This document shows, in pieces, positions 18,067 to 26,961 of a DNA stretch of 64,000 nucleotides. Below the pieces are notes generated by a model, which was not told the origin of the DNA, did not search any database, and saw only the letters and a list, made by a program, of their open reading frames with translations. Source of the DNA: Thermoflexibacter ruber (GTDB lineage: Bacteria; Bacteroidota; Bacteroidia; Cytophagales; Thermoflexibacteraceae). The stretch covers positions 62,001 through 126,000 of the forward strand of contig NZ_FONY01000004.1 in the NCBI RefSeq assembly GCF_900113045.1, read 5' to 3'. The translations under genes were made by a program, and so were the position numbers. The stretch's first letter is position 1; each line of letters starts with the position of its first letter.

Positions 18067-19509
18067 ATGGTAAATAAGGACAAAAAAAATGAGAAGGGCA
18101 TGTCCCGCCGTCAGTTTGTTACAGGATTAGGGGCATCTGTAGCACTGTTTAGTATTGTGCCTCGCCATGTCTTAGGCAAGGGTTACATTCCTCCAAGTGA
18201 TAAACTCAATGTGGCAGGAGTAGGCGTAGGTGGCAGAGGAAGGTCTGTTTTACAAGGAATTTATAACGGAGGCACTGAAAATATTGTCGCTCTTTGCGAT
18301 GTGGACGATGCAAGGGCAGAGGCAACCTACAAAGACTACCCCAATGCCAAACGTTATAAGGATTTCCGCAAAATGTTGGAGGCAGAGAAAAATAACATAG
18401 ATGCCGTCATGGTAGCTACCCCAGACCATACTCACGCCGTAATCGCTATGGCAGCTATGCAATTAGGTAAGCATGTTTACGTAGAAAAGCCTTTGACGCA
18501 CAATATCTATGAGGCACGTATGCTTACAGAAATGGCTCGTAAAAACAAAATTGTTACCCAAATGGGTAATCAAGGCAGTTCAGGTGAGGGGGTAAGGCAG
18601 ATGACAGAGTGGATTCAGGCTGGGGTCATAGGTGATGTTACCAACGTACACGCTTGGACAAACCGACCTATCTGGCCTCAAGGTTTGCCTACCCCAACTG
18701 AAAAAGTCCCTGTCCCTAAAACTTTAGATTGGGAACTATGGTTAGGTCCTGCTAATTTTAGAGATTACAACCCAATTTATGTGCCTTTTGGCTGGAGAGG
18801 CTGGTGGGATTTTGGCACAGGTGCCTTAGGCGACATGGCTTGCCACATCATAGACCCCGTTTTTAGAGCCTTGAAATTAGGTTACCCAATTAGTGTAGAG
18901 GCTTCTGTAACAGGAGTTTGGACTAATGGATTCAAACCAGCTAATGTTACAGATAGTTGTCCTTCTTCCTCCAATATTCACTTAGAGTTCCCTGCCCGAG
19001 AGGGAATGCCTGCTGTAAAGTTGCATTGGTACGACGGGGGTATCAAACCACCAAGACCAGAGGAACTCAAAGACGATGAGCCAATGGGGGACTGGAACGG
19101 GGGAGTAATTTTTGAAGGGAAAAGGGGAAAAATCATGTGTGGTTGCTATGGCGCGAATCCTACCCTCCTGCCAACTTCAGAAATGGCTTACTTCAACGCT
19201 GAAAAACTCAAATCCTTGCCAAGAGTAGAAGGTAATGATAGAGGACACCAAACAAGCTGGGTCGCCGCTTGCAAAGGTGGTGCGCCTGCAAGCTCTAACT
19301 TTGATTACTCAGGACCTCTTACAGAAACCGTACTTATGGGCAACTTGGCTTTGCGTAGCTTGGCTTTGACTTGGGAAAAAGATGGCAAAAAAATCTCTGG
19401 AGATAAAAAACTTCTATGGGACGGTCAAAATATGAGAATTACTAACTTTGAGCCTGCTAATCAGTTTGTTAAGCGCGAATACAGGAATGGTTGGAGTTTA
19501 GGCGTATAA
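18067..19509 (+). CDS. Secreted Gfo/Idh/MocA family oxidoreductase (Tat substrate)
   Basis: A 480-aa oxidoreductase of the same superfamily as its divergent neighbour but from the longer subfamily common in Bacteroidota and Planctomycetes. The Tat motif SRRQFVTG begins at about residue 13; the start could be the annotated methionine or M12. The nucleotide-binding segment [13 protein letters not shown] and the signature VEKPLTHN are clear, and [15 protein letters not shown] belongs to the substrate domain. Some relatives of this subfamily act in periplasmic glycan degradation, but the substrate is not indicated here. A strong terminator lies 87 bp after the stop codon. Confidence 0.88.
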   Translation: MVNKDKKNEKGMSRRQFVTGLGASVALFSIVPRHVLGKGYIPPSDKLNVAGVGVGGRGRSVLQGIYNGGTENIVALCDVDDARAEATYKDYPNAKRYKDFRKMLEAEKNNIDAVMVATPDHTHAVIAMAAMQLGKHVYVEKPLTHNIYEARMLTEMARKNKIVTQMGNQGSSGEGVRQMTEWIQAGVIGDVTNVHAWTNRPIWPQGLPTPTEKVPVPKTLDWELWLGPANFRDYNPIYVPFGWRGWWDFGTGALGDMACHIIDPVFRALKLGYPISVEASVTGVWTNGFKPANVTDSCPSSSNIHLEFPAREGMPAVKLHWYDGGIKPPRPEELKDDEPMGDWNGGVIFEGKRGKIMCGCYGANPTLLPTSEMAYFNAEKLKSLPRVEGNDRGHQTSWVAACKGGAPASSNFDYSGPLTETVLMGNLALRSLALTWEKDGKKISGDKKLLWDGQNMRITNFEPANQFVKREYRNGWSLGV

Positions 19510-19595
19510 GTACTATTAGCCGTACAAAGACTTAGTAAAAACACATGATTAAAAGCAATTATTTTTTATAAATACTTGATTATCTTGTAATAAGA

Positions 19596-19629
19596 CCCTA
19601 AAGATTTTCAAAATCCTTAGGGTTTTTCT
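19596..19629 (+). terminator. Intrinsic terminator
   Basis: CCCTAA-a-GATTTT pairs with AAAATC-c-TTAGGG around a one-base loop (19596-19622), followed by five Ts. It ends the oxidoreductase transcript between convergent genes. Confidence 0.75.
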
Positions 19630-19699
19630 TGTGGGTTTATTTTCAATTTTTCAAGGTGCCTTAGCAATCTGTAATTGCAAAATAACTTAACTCAACCTT

Positions 19700-20902
19700 T
19701 TATCTACTTGTGAATCCAAAGACAGCCATCATTTTGTGGAAAATATCTGTATTTTCATAAATTCCTGAGAACTTATCTGCTTGACATCCATAAGCATACA
19801 CAGGAACTATGACGCTTGTATGCCCCCCAGTGGAAAATGCACCTTCTACTTTTCCTTCTTTGATATTCCCACCTACTAAGGTAAGCCCGCCTGTTTCATG
19901 GTCAGCAGTAATGATTACCAGCGTTTCTCCGTCTTTTGCCGCAAATTCCAACACTTCTCCTATAACTTTATCAAAATCTATGGTTTCTTGGACTACGTAG
20001 CTAAGATTGTTGTCATGCCCTCCCCAGTCTATCTGTGAGCCTTCTACCATCAGGAAAAATCCCTTCTTATTTTGGCTAAGAATATTCAATGCAGTTTTCG
20101 TAGATTGCAGTAACATTTCGCCTCTACCTTCAGACATTTTAGGGTTTTGTTCTTGGGCTGTAAAACCTGCGAGTTTGCCTTGCTTTACCTTGGCGATTTC
20201 GTTCATATTATCAAGCACTTGATAGCCTTTTGCTGCAAGTTCAGGGAGTAGATTGCGTCCATTGGCACTGCGTTCAAAAAATTTTTTCCCACCCCCTATA
20301 AATACGTCAATATCTGTGTTGAGAAAATCAGCCGCAATTTCCTCTTCCATTCTTCTGCTTTTTTGGTGAGCGATAAAACAAGCAGGAGTAGCATGAGTAA
20401 TCGAACTGGTGGCTACCATACCTGTTGCAAGACCATTTTCCTCTGCTATTTCCAAAATAGTTTTGAGAGATTTTCCTTCTGCATCTACACCAATAGCCCC
20501 ATTATACGTCTTTTCACCGCAAGCAAAGGCAGTAGCCCCTGCGGCAGAGTCTGTGATATAGGCATTAGAGGCATAGGTTTTTATTAGTCCAATATGACTG
20601 CAATTTTCTATGTTCAGTTTTCCTCTGTTAGCAGTCATTGCCGCATATATTTGTGTCAGCCCCATGCCATCGCCGATAAGTAAAATAATATTTTTAGGCT
20701 TTCCATTTGGATTTTTGGCAAGAGGAATATTTTTTATTTGGTAGCTTTCTATAGGCTCTGCCCATTGCCTTTTTAAGGGATTCTGCTCCGCCAAAGTAGG
20801 AGTGAAAGGGGTATTAGGAAGACTTTTTGCTTTTTTTTCAGTAGGGCTACATGCTGTCAAGCAAAAAATACTTAACGAGAAAAGTATAATTGTCTTTTTC
20901 AT
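19700..20902 (-). CDS. Alkaline phosphatase, lipoprotein
   Basis: A 400-aa periplasmic or outer-membrane-anchored alkaline phosphatase that releases phosphate from monoesters. The lipobox LTAC puts the lipid on C18. Metal and catalytic motifs are present: IGDGMG (D78), TDSAAGATAFACG with the nucleophile S119, and ADHETGGL near residue 340. All are as in the PhoA family. It is convergent with the oxidoreductase gene at 18067. A -7-like TACATTTG element lies 24 bp upstream of its start codon. Whether it responds to phosphate limitation cannot be seen; I find no Pho-box-like direct repeats. Confidence 0.93.
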   Translation of the reverse strand: MKKTIILFSLSIFCLTACSPTEKKAKSLPNTPFTPTLAEQNPLKRQWAEPIESYQIKNIPLAKNPNGKPKNIILLIGDGMGLTQIYAAMTANRGKLNIENCSHIGLIKTYASNAYITDSAAGATAFACGEKTYNGAIGVDAEGKSLKTILEIAEENGLATGMVATSSITHATPACFIAHQKSRRMEEEIAADFLNTDIDVFIGGGKKFFERSANGRNLLPELAAKGYQVLDNMNEIAKVKQGKLAGFTAQEQNPKMSEGRGEMLLQSTKTALNILSQNKKGFFLMVEGSQIDWGGHDNNLSYVVQETIDFDKVIGEVLEFAAKDGETLVIITADHETGGLTLVGGNIKEGKVEGAFSTGGHTSVIVPVYAYGCQADKFSGIYENTDIFHKMMAVFGFTSR

Positions 20903-20925
20903 GGATAAATATAATATTGTTTTTA

Positions 20926-20933
20926 CAAATGTA
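20926..20933 (-). promoter_or_regulatory. Candidate -7 element for alkaline phosphatase
   Basis: TACATTTG on the minus strand matches TAnnTTTG and is 24 bp upstream of the ATG at 20902. No convincing -33 TTTG is present at the right distance, so the call is weak. Confidence 0.35.
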
Positions 20934-21084
20934 ATAAGTGTTTTAGAACCATGTGTTAAAATAGAGTGAATTTTCGTTAGGCTTCTTGAGAAAGTGAGGA
21001 TTACCCTTTGAGAGGTAAAAGAAAAGGAGAAGCTCTTTTCCTCAAAGAAGATATAGACTTTATCGTTAAGGAATTGGACGGAAA

Positions 21085-21115
21085 TTTGATGAAGGAATTA
21101 GAGTATATATTTTTG
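21085..21115 (+). promoter_or_regulatory. Bacteroidota-type promoter
   Basis: TTTG (21085-21088), exactly 19 nt, then TATTTTTG (21108-21115) match the consensus fully. It predicts a leader of roughly 30 nt before the ATG at 21149. Confidence 0.6.
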
Positions 21116-21148
21116 TAAACCATTGTAAGCATTATCTCCCTATATTTT

Positions 21149-22303
21149 ATGAAATTAGCATTATCATATTTGTTTGCTCTAATCCTTTGTGTTTTCTTTT
21201 CCCTTAACACCAATGCTCAAAACAAAAAACTGAAAAACAGTGATTTACCCGAAGTTTTTTATAAAAGAATGGTGGGTACTATGGGCAAAGATGAACCTAT
21301 AGAGATGAATATTAGCAAAATTGGCGGTACGGTCAAAGGCAGTTATTTTCATAAATTGACAGGACAAGTTCGCAATCTGGAAGGTGAAATTACAGAAGAC
21401 GGGGACATCAGTTTGCAAGAAGTAGATAATCCTAAAAATAGATTGACCGAACCTCAGCCCGTTGATGCGATTTTAAACTTATATTTTATCAATTCCCAAG
21501 AAATTAGAGGAAGTTGGGAAAAGTTTGAGGGAGTTGATTTGGAAACAGAGATTCCTTTTGAAGCCTCAGAAATGTATCCTGTGGGGAGCGTAGAATTTGA
21601 ATTAGTAAAAAAGCATGAAAAATATGGAGATTGTGGATACAGCCCTTGTGCAGAGTTTTTGCTGATTTATCCAATTATGAAAAATGATGTGCAAAAAGAT
21701 AAGATAAACAAAAAAATAAATGCTACGCTGATTGCTCAATATGCCAAAGAAGAAAAACGAAAGTTTGACAATGTAGAGCAAGCGATAGAAGATTTTTTTA
21801 AAAAATACAAAGTAGAAGAAAGTAAAGCCAAAGCAGATGCCAAACCAATGTGGGGTAGCCATCACGAAATAGAAATTATATGCAACGCCTTCTATATCTT
21901 GACTTTAGAGTTCTTTTCTACGGCTTACGAAGGAAGTGGGCAACCTACTTATGAAATTACTTACCTCTCTTTTGACTTGCAAACAGGTAATCCTTTGACT
22001 CTCAAAGATGTACTCATAAGCGGCTACGAAAAAGAACTTAATCAGATTGCCAAGCAACTTTTCAAAGATAACTACGGTTTTAGCGACATCGAAGACCTTA
22101 GAAAAGAGGGATTCACTTTCAAAGATGGCAAGTTTGCTTTAAATAATAACTATGGATTTAGCAAGCGAGGCATTGTCTTCCAATATAATCCATTAGAGAT
22201 AGGGGCAAATGCCATAGGGGCACCTCAGTTGCTTATCCCCTACCAACAAATCAAGCATCTTATCAAGAAAGACGGCTTGTTGGCAGTCTTTGTAAAAGAA
22301 TAA
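21149..22303 (+). CDS. Exported DUF3298/RsiV-like protein
   Basis: A 384-aa protein with a signal peptide ending at NTNAQNKK. The N-terminal half (about 30-150) resembles small beta-rich domains that bind or modify ligands. The C-terminal half (about 170-380) matches DUF4163/DUF3298, with ITYLSFDLQTGNPLTLKDV and a conserved end FQYNPLEIGANAIGAPQL. The latter fold is known from the lysozyme-sensing anti-sigma factor RsiV, but there is no sigma-binding domain or membrane anchor here, so it is not an anti-sigma factor. It is probably a periplasmic or outer-membrane-associated protein of unknown role. It stands alone with its own promoter. Confidence 0.72.
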   Translation: MKLALSYLFALILCVFFSLNTNAQNKKLKNSDLPEVFYKRMVGTMGKDEPIEMNISKIGGTVKGSYFHKLTGQVRNLEGEITEDGDISLQEVDNPKNRLTEPQPVDAILNLYFINSQEIRGSWEKFEGVDLETEIPFEASEMYPVGSVEFELVKKHEKYGDCGYSPCAEFLLIYPIMKNDVQKDKINKKINATLIAQYAKEEKRKFDNVEQAIEDFFKKYKVEESKAKADAKPMWGSHHEIEIICNAFYILTLEFFSTAYEGSGQPTYEITYLSFDLQTGNPLTLKDVLISGYEKELNQIAKQLFKDNYGFSDIEDLRKEGFTFKDGKFALNNNYGFSKRGIVFQYNPLEIGANAIGAPQLLIPYQQIKHLIKKDGLLAVFVKE

Positions 22304-22350
22304 AGGCTGATTTTATGCTTATAATATTGATTTTCAATTAGATATATATT

Positions 22351-22980
22351 TTAAGGGATATTCATGTACTTGTGCGTTTGTAAGGAAACCTGCCATTGTG
22401 GATTAGCTTTGACATACTCTACTATCAAAGGCATCATCTTGTCTTGCCTACTCCATTCAGGCTGGAGCAGGAGTTTGCAATTTTTTTTCATCGAATTTAT
22501 AAAAGATTCCGCAAAGCTAAAATCACTTGGATTATAGACGATAGCTTTTAACTCATCAGCCTTGAAGTAAATGCTTTCGTGTGGCTTTTTGAACTTTTTG
22601 GGAGAGAAGCATACCCAGTCCCATTGCCCTGTGAGCGGATAGACTCCAGAAGTTTCAATATGTGTACGGAAACCAGCTCTTTTCAATTCCTCAGTCAAAT
22701 AGGTCAAATCATACATCAATGGCTCTCCACCTGTGATTACTGCTATTTTGCACGGGTACTGCCTTGCCTCTTGTACGATTGCCTCTACAGAAACTACAGG
22801 GTGTGCCTTTGCGTCCCAAGATTCTTTGACATCGCACCATACACAGCCCACATCGCACCCTGCCAAACGGATAAAATAAGCGGCGTGTCCCTGCCATGCT
22901 CCCTCGCCTTGGATAGTATAAAAGGCTTCCATGAGGGGTAAGGCACTTGTTTTTGTAGGTATATTTTCTGATATTTCCAT
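22351..22980 (-). CDS. queE: 7-carboxy-7-deazaguanine synthase
   Basis: A radical SAM enzyme that contracts 6-carboxytetrahydropterin to 7-carboxy-7-deazaguanine, on the path to preQ0 and queuosine. From the chosen ATG at 22980 the cluster cysteines are C42, C46 and C49 in GCDVGCVWCD (C-x3-C-x2-C, as in radical SAM enzymes). FYTIQGEG and ITGGEPLMYD are further signatures. An in-frame ATG at 23013 would add eleven residues not seen in the family, so I prefer the internal start. No other queuosine gene is beside it. Confidence 0.93.
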   Translation of the reverse strand: MEISENIPTKTSALPLMEAFYTIQGEGAWQGHAAYFIRLAGCDVGCVWCDVKESWDAKAHPVVSVEAIVQEARQYPCKIAVITGGEPLMYDLTYLTEELKRAGFRTHIETSGVYPLTGQWDWVCFSPKKFKKPHESIYFKADELKAIVYNPSDFSFAESFINSMKKNCKLLLQPEWSRQDKMMPLIVEYVKANPQWQVSLQTHKYMNIP

Positions 22981-23038
22981 ATCCAAAATCTTAAGTAAAT
23001 ATAAAACTAACATGTTTTGTTATTATTCAGGCAAAATA

Positions 23039-23773
23039 TTAAAACAAATCATATCTATCTATCATTTTCAAAAAGTTTTCTCTAAAACTTTTGCTAATGA
23101 CTATCTCTGCATTCCCTAATTTAATTGTGTTGCCTTGTATCTGCTTGATTTTGCCGATATTGACGATGTAAGAGCGATGCACTCGTGCAAAGAGAGAGGA
23201 AGGCAAGATTTCTGTAAATCTTTGTAGGGAAATTAGTGTCATAATTTTTTGATTTTCAGTATAAACGCAGGTATATTCTCTCATGCCTTCTATATACAAA
23301 ATTGTATCAAATTCTACTTTGAGAATGTCATAGCCTGATTTGATGAAAATATAATCGACTTTTGTACCTTGTTGGTTATCATTTAATAATTGCTCATTGT
23401 TAACTGTGAGTTGTTGTTGATTTGTCCAAATCTCTAAGGCTTTGGCACTTGCCTTGAAAAATCTTTCAAAAGAAATCGGTTTAAGCAAATAGTCAATGAT
23501 GTCAAGTTCGTAGCCTTGCAAGGCATATTCTGAGTAAGCAGTAGTCAAAATAGTCAAAGGTTTGTTTCTCAATAATTTAATTAACTCAATTCCTGTCAAG
23601 TCCGGCATTTGAATATCCAAGAAAAGCAAGTCAATGTTTTCTTTTTGCATCAGGCTCATGGCTTCTATGGCACTGCTACAAGCCTTGACAAATGTCAGTT
23701 CAGGAATTTTCCGAATATAAGTTTCCAGAAGTATTTGGGCAGGAGTTTCATCATCTATGACTAAGCATTTCAT
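23039..23773 (-). CDS. LytTR-family response regulator
   Basis: A 244-aa DNA-binding response regulator: receiver domain (1-120) with phosphoacceptor D53 in FLDIQMPD, acidic pair at 7-8 and the conserved lysine in YLLKPIS. A LytTR DNA-binding domain follows (about 140-240), with ARVHRSYIVNIGKIK. Its start overlaps the end of the histidine kinase gene by 4 bp (ATGA type), so the two are translationally coupled. It should bind short direct repeats about two helical turns apart, but I find none of that form in the adjoining intergenic region. Confidence 0.93.
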   Translation of the reverse strand: MKCLVIDDETPAQILLETYIRKIPELTFVKACSSAIEAMSLMQKENIDLLFLDIQMPDLTGIELIKLLRNKPLTILTTAYSEYALQGYELDIIDYLLKPISFERFFKASAKALEIWTNQQQLTVNNEQLLNDNQQGTKVDYIFIKSGYDILKVEFDTILYIEGMREYTCVYTENQKIMTLISLQRFTEILPSSLFARVHRSYIVNIGKIKQIQGNTIKLGNAEIVISKSFRENFLKMIDRYDLF

Positions 23774-24885
23774 TTGGTAGTAGGTGAGTTTATCTGCAAA
23801 AATAGTTTAACTTTAAAAATATCTTCTCTATCTTCTATGATTAGTTCGTGGCGATTTGGATAAAGCAATTCCAATCGCTTCTTCACATTTTCTAAGCCAA
23901 TTCCACTGCTTTCTTGTTGGTTGCTTTTGTAGGGTCGCTTGGTGTTTCCCATTTCAAAGTAAAGTTGTTGATTGTCTTGCACTTCCAATTTTGTTAGAAT
24001 ATAACCTTTAGGATTTATGTCCAAATCGCTGTGTTTAAAGCTATTTTCAAAAAAAGGCAAAAGAAGCAAAGGAGCAGTGGGGAAAGTCAATGTATTCCCT
24101 TGAATGTGGAAATCAATCGCTTGATTTTTATTGCTTTTCATTTTTTGCAAATCAATAAAATTCTTCAAAAACTGGATTTCTTTTTCCAAACTTACCGTAG
24201 CCTCATTGGAATCGTAAAGCATATAACGCAGCATTTCTGATAGTTTCATCAGCATAGGTGCGGCTCTGTCATCTTTGATATAGGTATAAGAGTAAATATT
24301 ATTCAAGGTATTAAAAAGAAAATGCGGGTGAAGCTGGCTTTTCAAAAATTTGAGTTCCGTTTCTAAGGCTTCTCTCTGCCTCTCCGCCACTATACGCTGA
24401 TTTTCAAACCATTCTTTCACAAAATAAAAGCTAAACCCCACCAACCAAATCATCAGATTTGTAAAAAACACCGCAGGGAAGAAAATAGGGCGACGGGGCA
24501 TTCCTCTAAACATATCACGAGGAGGTGGCATCTTGAACTCTGAGACATCACGAGGAAATAGCTTGCTACCCAACTCTCTATTAAAATCGGTGAATCGTTC
24601 GGGGGTAAATAGTAGATACTTATTTTCCAAATAAGCCCGCACCCAAGAAAGGCTAAAAAGCAAGACAATGACAAGCAAAATATAAATAAAGTATTTTCTT
24701 TTTTTCAAGAACTTAGGAATGAGCTGGTAGTTGTTTAGGTAAATGATAAGCAAATGAAAAAAGCCTCCAAATGCCATGAGTATCAAAGCATGGTGGAGTT
24801 GGTAAATAATATTTAGTACAGAAGTAAAAAAAATAATATAAATAAAAACCCCCGCTCCGGTAAAATGTATTTGCTTGATTTTCAT
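23770..24885 (-). CDS. LytS-like sensor histidine kinase
   Basis: A 371-aa membrane histidine kinase of the LytS/YehU group. It has four transmembrane helices (about 10-30, 35-50, 65-82, 135-157), a helical linker, and the His_kinase domain with LKSQLHPHFLFNTLNNI (phosphorylated H188). A divergent ATPase end follows, with LLLPFFENSFKHSD (N box) and GIGLENVKKRL (G box). There is no extracytoplasmic ligand domain except a 50-residue proline/arginine-rich loop around 95-135. It forms an overlapping pair with the LytTR regulator gene. A 7-bp tandem repeat lies immediately upstream of its start codon. Confidence 0.92.
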   Translation of the reverse strand: MKIKQIHFTGAGVFIYIIFFTSVLNIIYQLHHALILMAFGGFFHLLIIYLNNYQLIPKFLKKRKYFIYILLVIVLLFSLSWVRAYLENKYLLFTPERFTDFNRELGSKLFPRDVSEFKMPPPRDMFRGMPRRPIFFPAVFFTNLMIWLVGFSFYFVKEWFENQRIVAERQREALETELKFLKSQLHPHFLFNTLNNIYSYTYIKDDRAAPMLMKLSEMLRYMLYDSNEATVSLEKEIQFLKNFIDLQKMKSNKNQAIDFHIQGNTLTFPTAPLLLLPFFENSFKHSDLDINPKGYILTKLEVQDNQQLYFEMGNTKRPYKSNQQESSGIGLENVKKRLELLYPNRHELIIEDREDIFKVKLFLQINSPTTK

Positions 24886-24893
24886 TTCCTTTC

Positions 24894-24921
24894 CTATTTA
24901 CTATTTACTATTCCCTATACC
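24894..24921. repeat. Heptamer tandem repeat in kinase leader
   Basis: Four consecutive 7-bp units, CTATTTA, CTATTTA, CTATTCC and CTATACC, end 8 nt upstream of the kinase start codon (minus-strand gene). A change in unit number would alter the leader just before the start. Confidence 0.6.
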
Positions 24922-24945
24922 TAACAGATTTTGTAAACCTGTCAG
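24921..24945. repeat. Degenerate palindromic repeat
   Basis: CTAACAGATTT-TGT-AAACCTGTCAG has 11-base arms that match at 9 positions. It has the form of the dispersed palindromes common in Bacteroidota intergenic DNA. Confidence 0.5.
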
Positions 24946-24988
24946 ATGTAAATTATTTCCAAAGCTAATTTTTTTCATCTAAAAACAA

Positions 24989-25019
24989 AAAACCTTACAC
25001 GCAAGGCACATAAGGTTTT
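24989..25019. repeat. 9-bp inverted repeat between divergent genes
   Basis: AAAACCTTA (24989-24997) and TAAGGTTTT (25011-25019) form a perfect hairpin with a 13-nt loop. Both flanking genes start away from it, so it is not their terminator. It may be an operator or a remnant. The rest of the interval 24946-25175 shows nothing I can name. Confidence 0.45.
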
Positions 25020-25175
25020 CAAAAAACTAAAATTTTGTTTTAAAGCCATTTTACCGGCTTAACTACTAATGCTACCTCAAAATTAGAGAAGTCCAAACAT
25101 TCCCACTAATCCGATTTGCCAACAGTCGTTTTCGTCTTTCTAAATGACGCTTTTTCCCTTCCAAGTTTTCTGTTT

Positions 25176-25210
25176 TTTGTTCTACCAAAAAGTGAAAATG
25201 CGTATCTTTG
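25176..25210 (+). promoter_or_regulatory. Candidate promoter for the AAA-ATPase-like gene
   Basis: TATCTTTG at 25203-25210 matches the -7 element. TTTG at 25176-25179 is 23 nt upstream, slightly longer than the usual spacing. Confidence 0.35.
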
Positions 25211-25226
25211 TAAAAAATGAATTTTG

Positions 25227-26762
25227 ATGCAAAAGCTACCCATAGGCATACAAGACTTTCGCAAACTACGTACAGAAAATGCACTTTATGTAGATAAAAC
25301 CGAACTTATCTTCCAAATGGTGCAAGGCGGGGGGGACTATTACTTTCTTTCTCGCCCTCGTCGCTTTGGAAAGTCGCTGTTGATAAGCACCTTAAAAGAG
25401 ATTTTTTTGGGAAACAAAGACCTATTTTCAGGGCTTTGGATTGAAGAAAAAATAACTTGGGAAAAGCATCCTATTTTGCATTTTGACTTTGCAAGTGCAA
25501 GTTTTAAAGAAATAGGCTTAGAAAAAGTCTTGCACAAACGCTTAAATGAAATTGCTACGCAATACCAAATTGGATTACAAGAAAGTAATTTGATAAGCAG
25601 ATTTGAGGAGTTGATTCGTAAATTGGCAGAGAAAGAGAACAAAGTGGTTATCCTCATAGACGAGTATGACCGCCCTATGACTGAATACCTAAACAATATC
25701 CCACAAGCAGAGGCAAATAGGGAAACCATCAAGGATTTTTTTTCCATCATCAAGCCCAATGATGCTTTTATTCGCTTTTTTTTCATGACAGGCGTAAGCA
25801 AGTTTAGCAAGGTGTCTATGTTTTCAGGCTTTAATAACCTCAATGATATTACATTTAATCCCTTCTATGCCAATTTAGCAGGCTATACGCAAATAGAATT
25901 AGAACATTATTTTGAGGAATACTTACAAGCCGCAGAAATAGCGCAGAATATGAACCGCGAGGAGTTATTAACCCAGATTCGCACTTGGTACAATGGGTAC
26001 AATTGGGGAGGGGAAACAGGGGTGTATAATCCTTTTTCTATCTTGTGCTTTTTCAGCAATAAAGGTAAATTTGCCAACTATTGGTTTGAAACAGGTACGC
26101 CTACTTTTTTGGTCAAATTGATTAGTGAAAAGTTTTTATACGACTTTGAGGAAATCTTGGCTGATGAAAGCATATTTAGCAATTTTAGGTTAGATGACTT
26201 AGATGCGGTAAGTTTGCTCTTGCAAACAGGCTACTTGACAGTGAAACGCAGAAAGGGACAACGCCTGTACTTGGGCTACCCCAACCACGAAGTAAGGCAA
26301 TCGCTTATTCAGCACCTCTTAGCGGGCTACATGAAGGAAACTACGCCTTCGGTAAGTCCTTTGGTTTGGCAGATAGCCGATGCTTTTGCAGAAAAAGGCT
26401 TGGAGAAAGTGGTCAAGTTTTTCAACATTGTTTTTGCCAATATTCCCTACCAAATTTTTGAGGAAAAATCAGAACGCTATTACCATGCCATTATCTTCTT
26501 GGTTTTCTTGCTGATAGGTTACGAAATGCAGTCAGAAGTCAGCACTTCGGAAGGGCGAGTAGATGCAGTTTTGCAAACAGAAAAGGAAATCTATGTGATA
26601 GAGTTCAAAGTAGAAGACTCGGCAGAGGTTGCCTTAGCCCAAATCAAAGAAAAAAAATACTACGAAAAATATCTTCACTTAGGCAAAACCGTACTCTTGC
26701 TTGGTTTTTCTTGCAAAAACAAAGGCATCAAAGAGTGTAAATTAGAAACCCTTGAAAGATAA
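25227..26762 (+). CDS. AAA-ATPase-like/PD-(D/E)XK nuclease superfamily protein
   Basis: A 511-aa protein of the AAA_ATPase-like plus PDDEXK_9 (DUF1703) family, which is expanded in Bacteroidota and often present in many copies. The N-terminus LPIGIQDFRKLR and YVDKTELI are signatures. The P-loop is SRPRRFGKSLL (about 43-53), and the Walker B-like segment is VVILIDEYDRPM. The C-terminal nuclease-like domain has GRVDAVLQTEKEIYVIEFK, with the D, E and K of the motif. Its biological role is unsettled; roles in defence or mobile-element regulation have been proposed. The ATG at 25227 is preferred over an in-frame TTG directly before it. Confidence 0.85.
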   Translation: MQKLPIGIQDFRKLRTENALYVDKTELIFQMVQGGGDYYFLSRPRRFGKSLLISTLKEIFLGNKDLFSGLWIEEKITWEKHPILHFDFASASFKEIGLEKVLHKRLNEIATQYQIGLQESNLISRFEELIRKLAEKENKVVILIDEYDRPMTEYLNNIPQAEANRETIKDFFSIIKPNDAFIRFFFMTGVSKFSKVSMFSGFNNLNDITFNPFYANLAGYTQIELEHYFEEYLQAAEIAQNMNREELLTQIRTWYNGYNWGGETGVYNPFSILCFFSNKGKFANYWFETGTPTFLVKLISEKFLYDFEEILADESIFSNFRLDDLDAVSLLLQTGYLTVKRRKGQRLYLGYPNHEVRQSLIQHLLAGYMKETTPSVSPLVWQIADAFAEKGLEKVVKFFNIVFANIPYQIFEEKSERYYHAIIFLVFLLIGYEMQSEVSTSEGRVDAVLQTEKEIYVIEFKVEDSAEVALAQIKEKKYYEKYLHLGKTVLLLGFSCKNKGIKECKLETLER

Positions 26763-26840
26763 TTCCTACCGTTTGCAAGGAGATTTTTAGCATTGATAAA
26801 TTAGTTTTCTTCACTTCCTTTTCTTTTGAGAAATTTGGAC

Positions 26841-26935
26841 TTAGTAGTTTTTCATGTGATAACACATGAAAAAGTGCCTTGTTACTATAAATTCATGTGT
26901 TGTTACCCACAGTGGAACTGATGAATAACTACTAA
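26841..26935. promoter_or_regulatory. Nested inverted repeats upstream of the TonB receptor operon
   Basis: An outer pair, TTAGTAGTT (26841-26849) and AACTACTAA (26927-26935), encloses a perfect 11-bp hairpin, TTTTTCATGTG-ATAA-CACATGAAAAA (26848-26873). A third copy of the half-site, TTCATGTG, is at 26892-26899. It ends 26 bp before the receptor start codon and so could be an operator or a leader structure. Confidence 0.5.
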
Positions 26936-26961
26936 AACCAAAAACTTAAATTATCAACAGA

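Noticed and set aside
20990-21118. Short open frame ending LDGNLMKELEYIFL upstream of the DUF3298 gene
   Set aside because: It has no ATG start, and its end overlaps a full-consensus promoter (21085-21115), so chance openness or an old remnant is more likely than a gene.
22981-23013. Upstream ATG as the start of queE
   Set aside because: It adds eleven hydrophobic residues absent from the usual QueE N-terminus; the ATG at 22980 gives the expected length.
24989-25019. Hairpin as a terminator
   Set aside because: Both neighbouring genes start on their own side and read away from it, and there is no T-tract suited to a transcript entering from either gene.
25340-25843. 167-codon open frame antisense to the AAA-ATPase-like gene
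   Set aside because: It overlaps the P-loop and Walker B coding region of an intact family member and has no features of its own.
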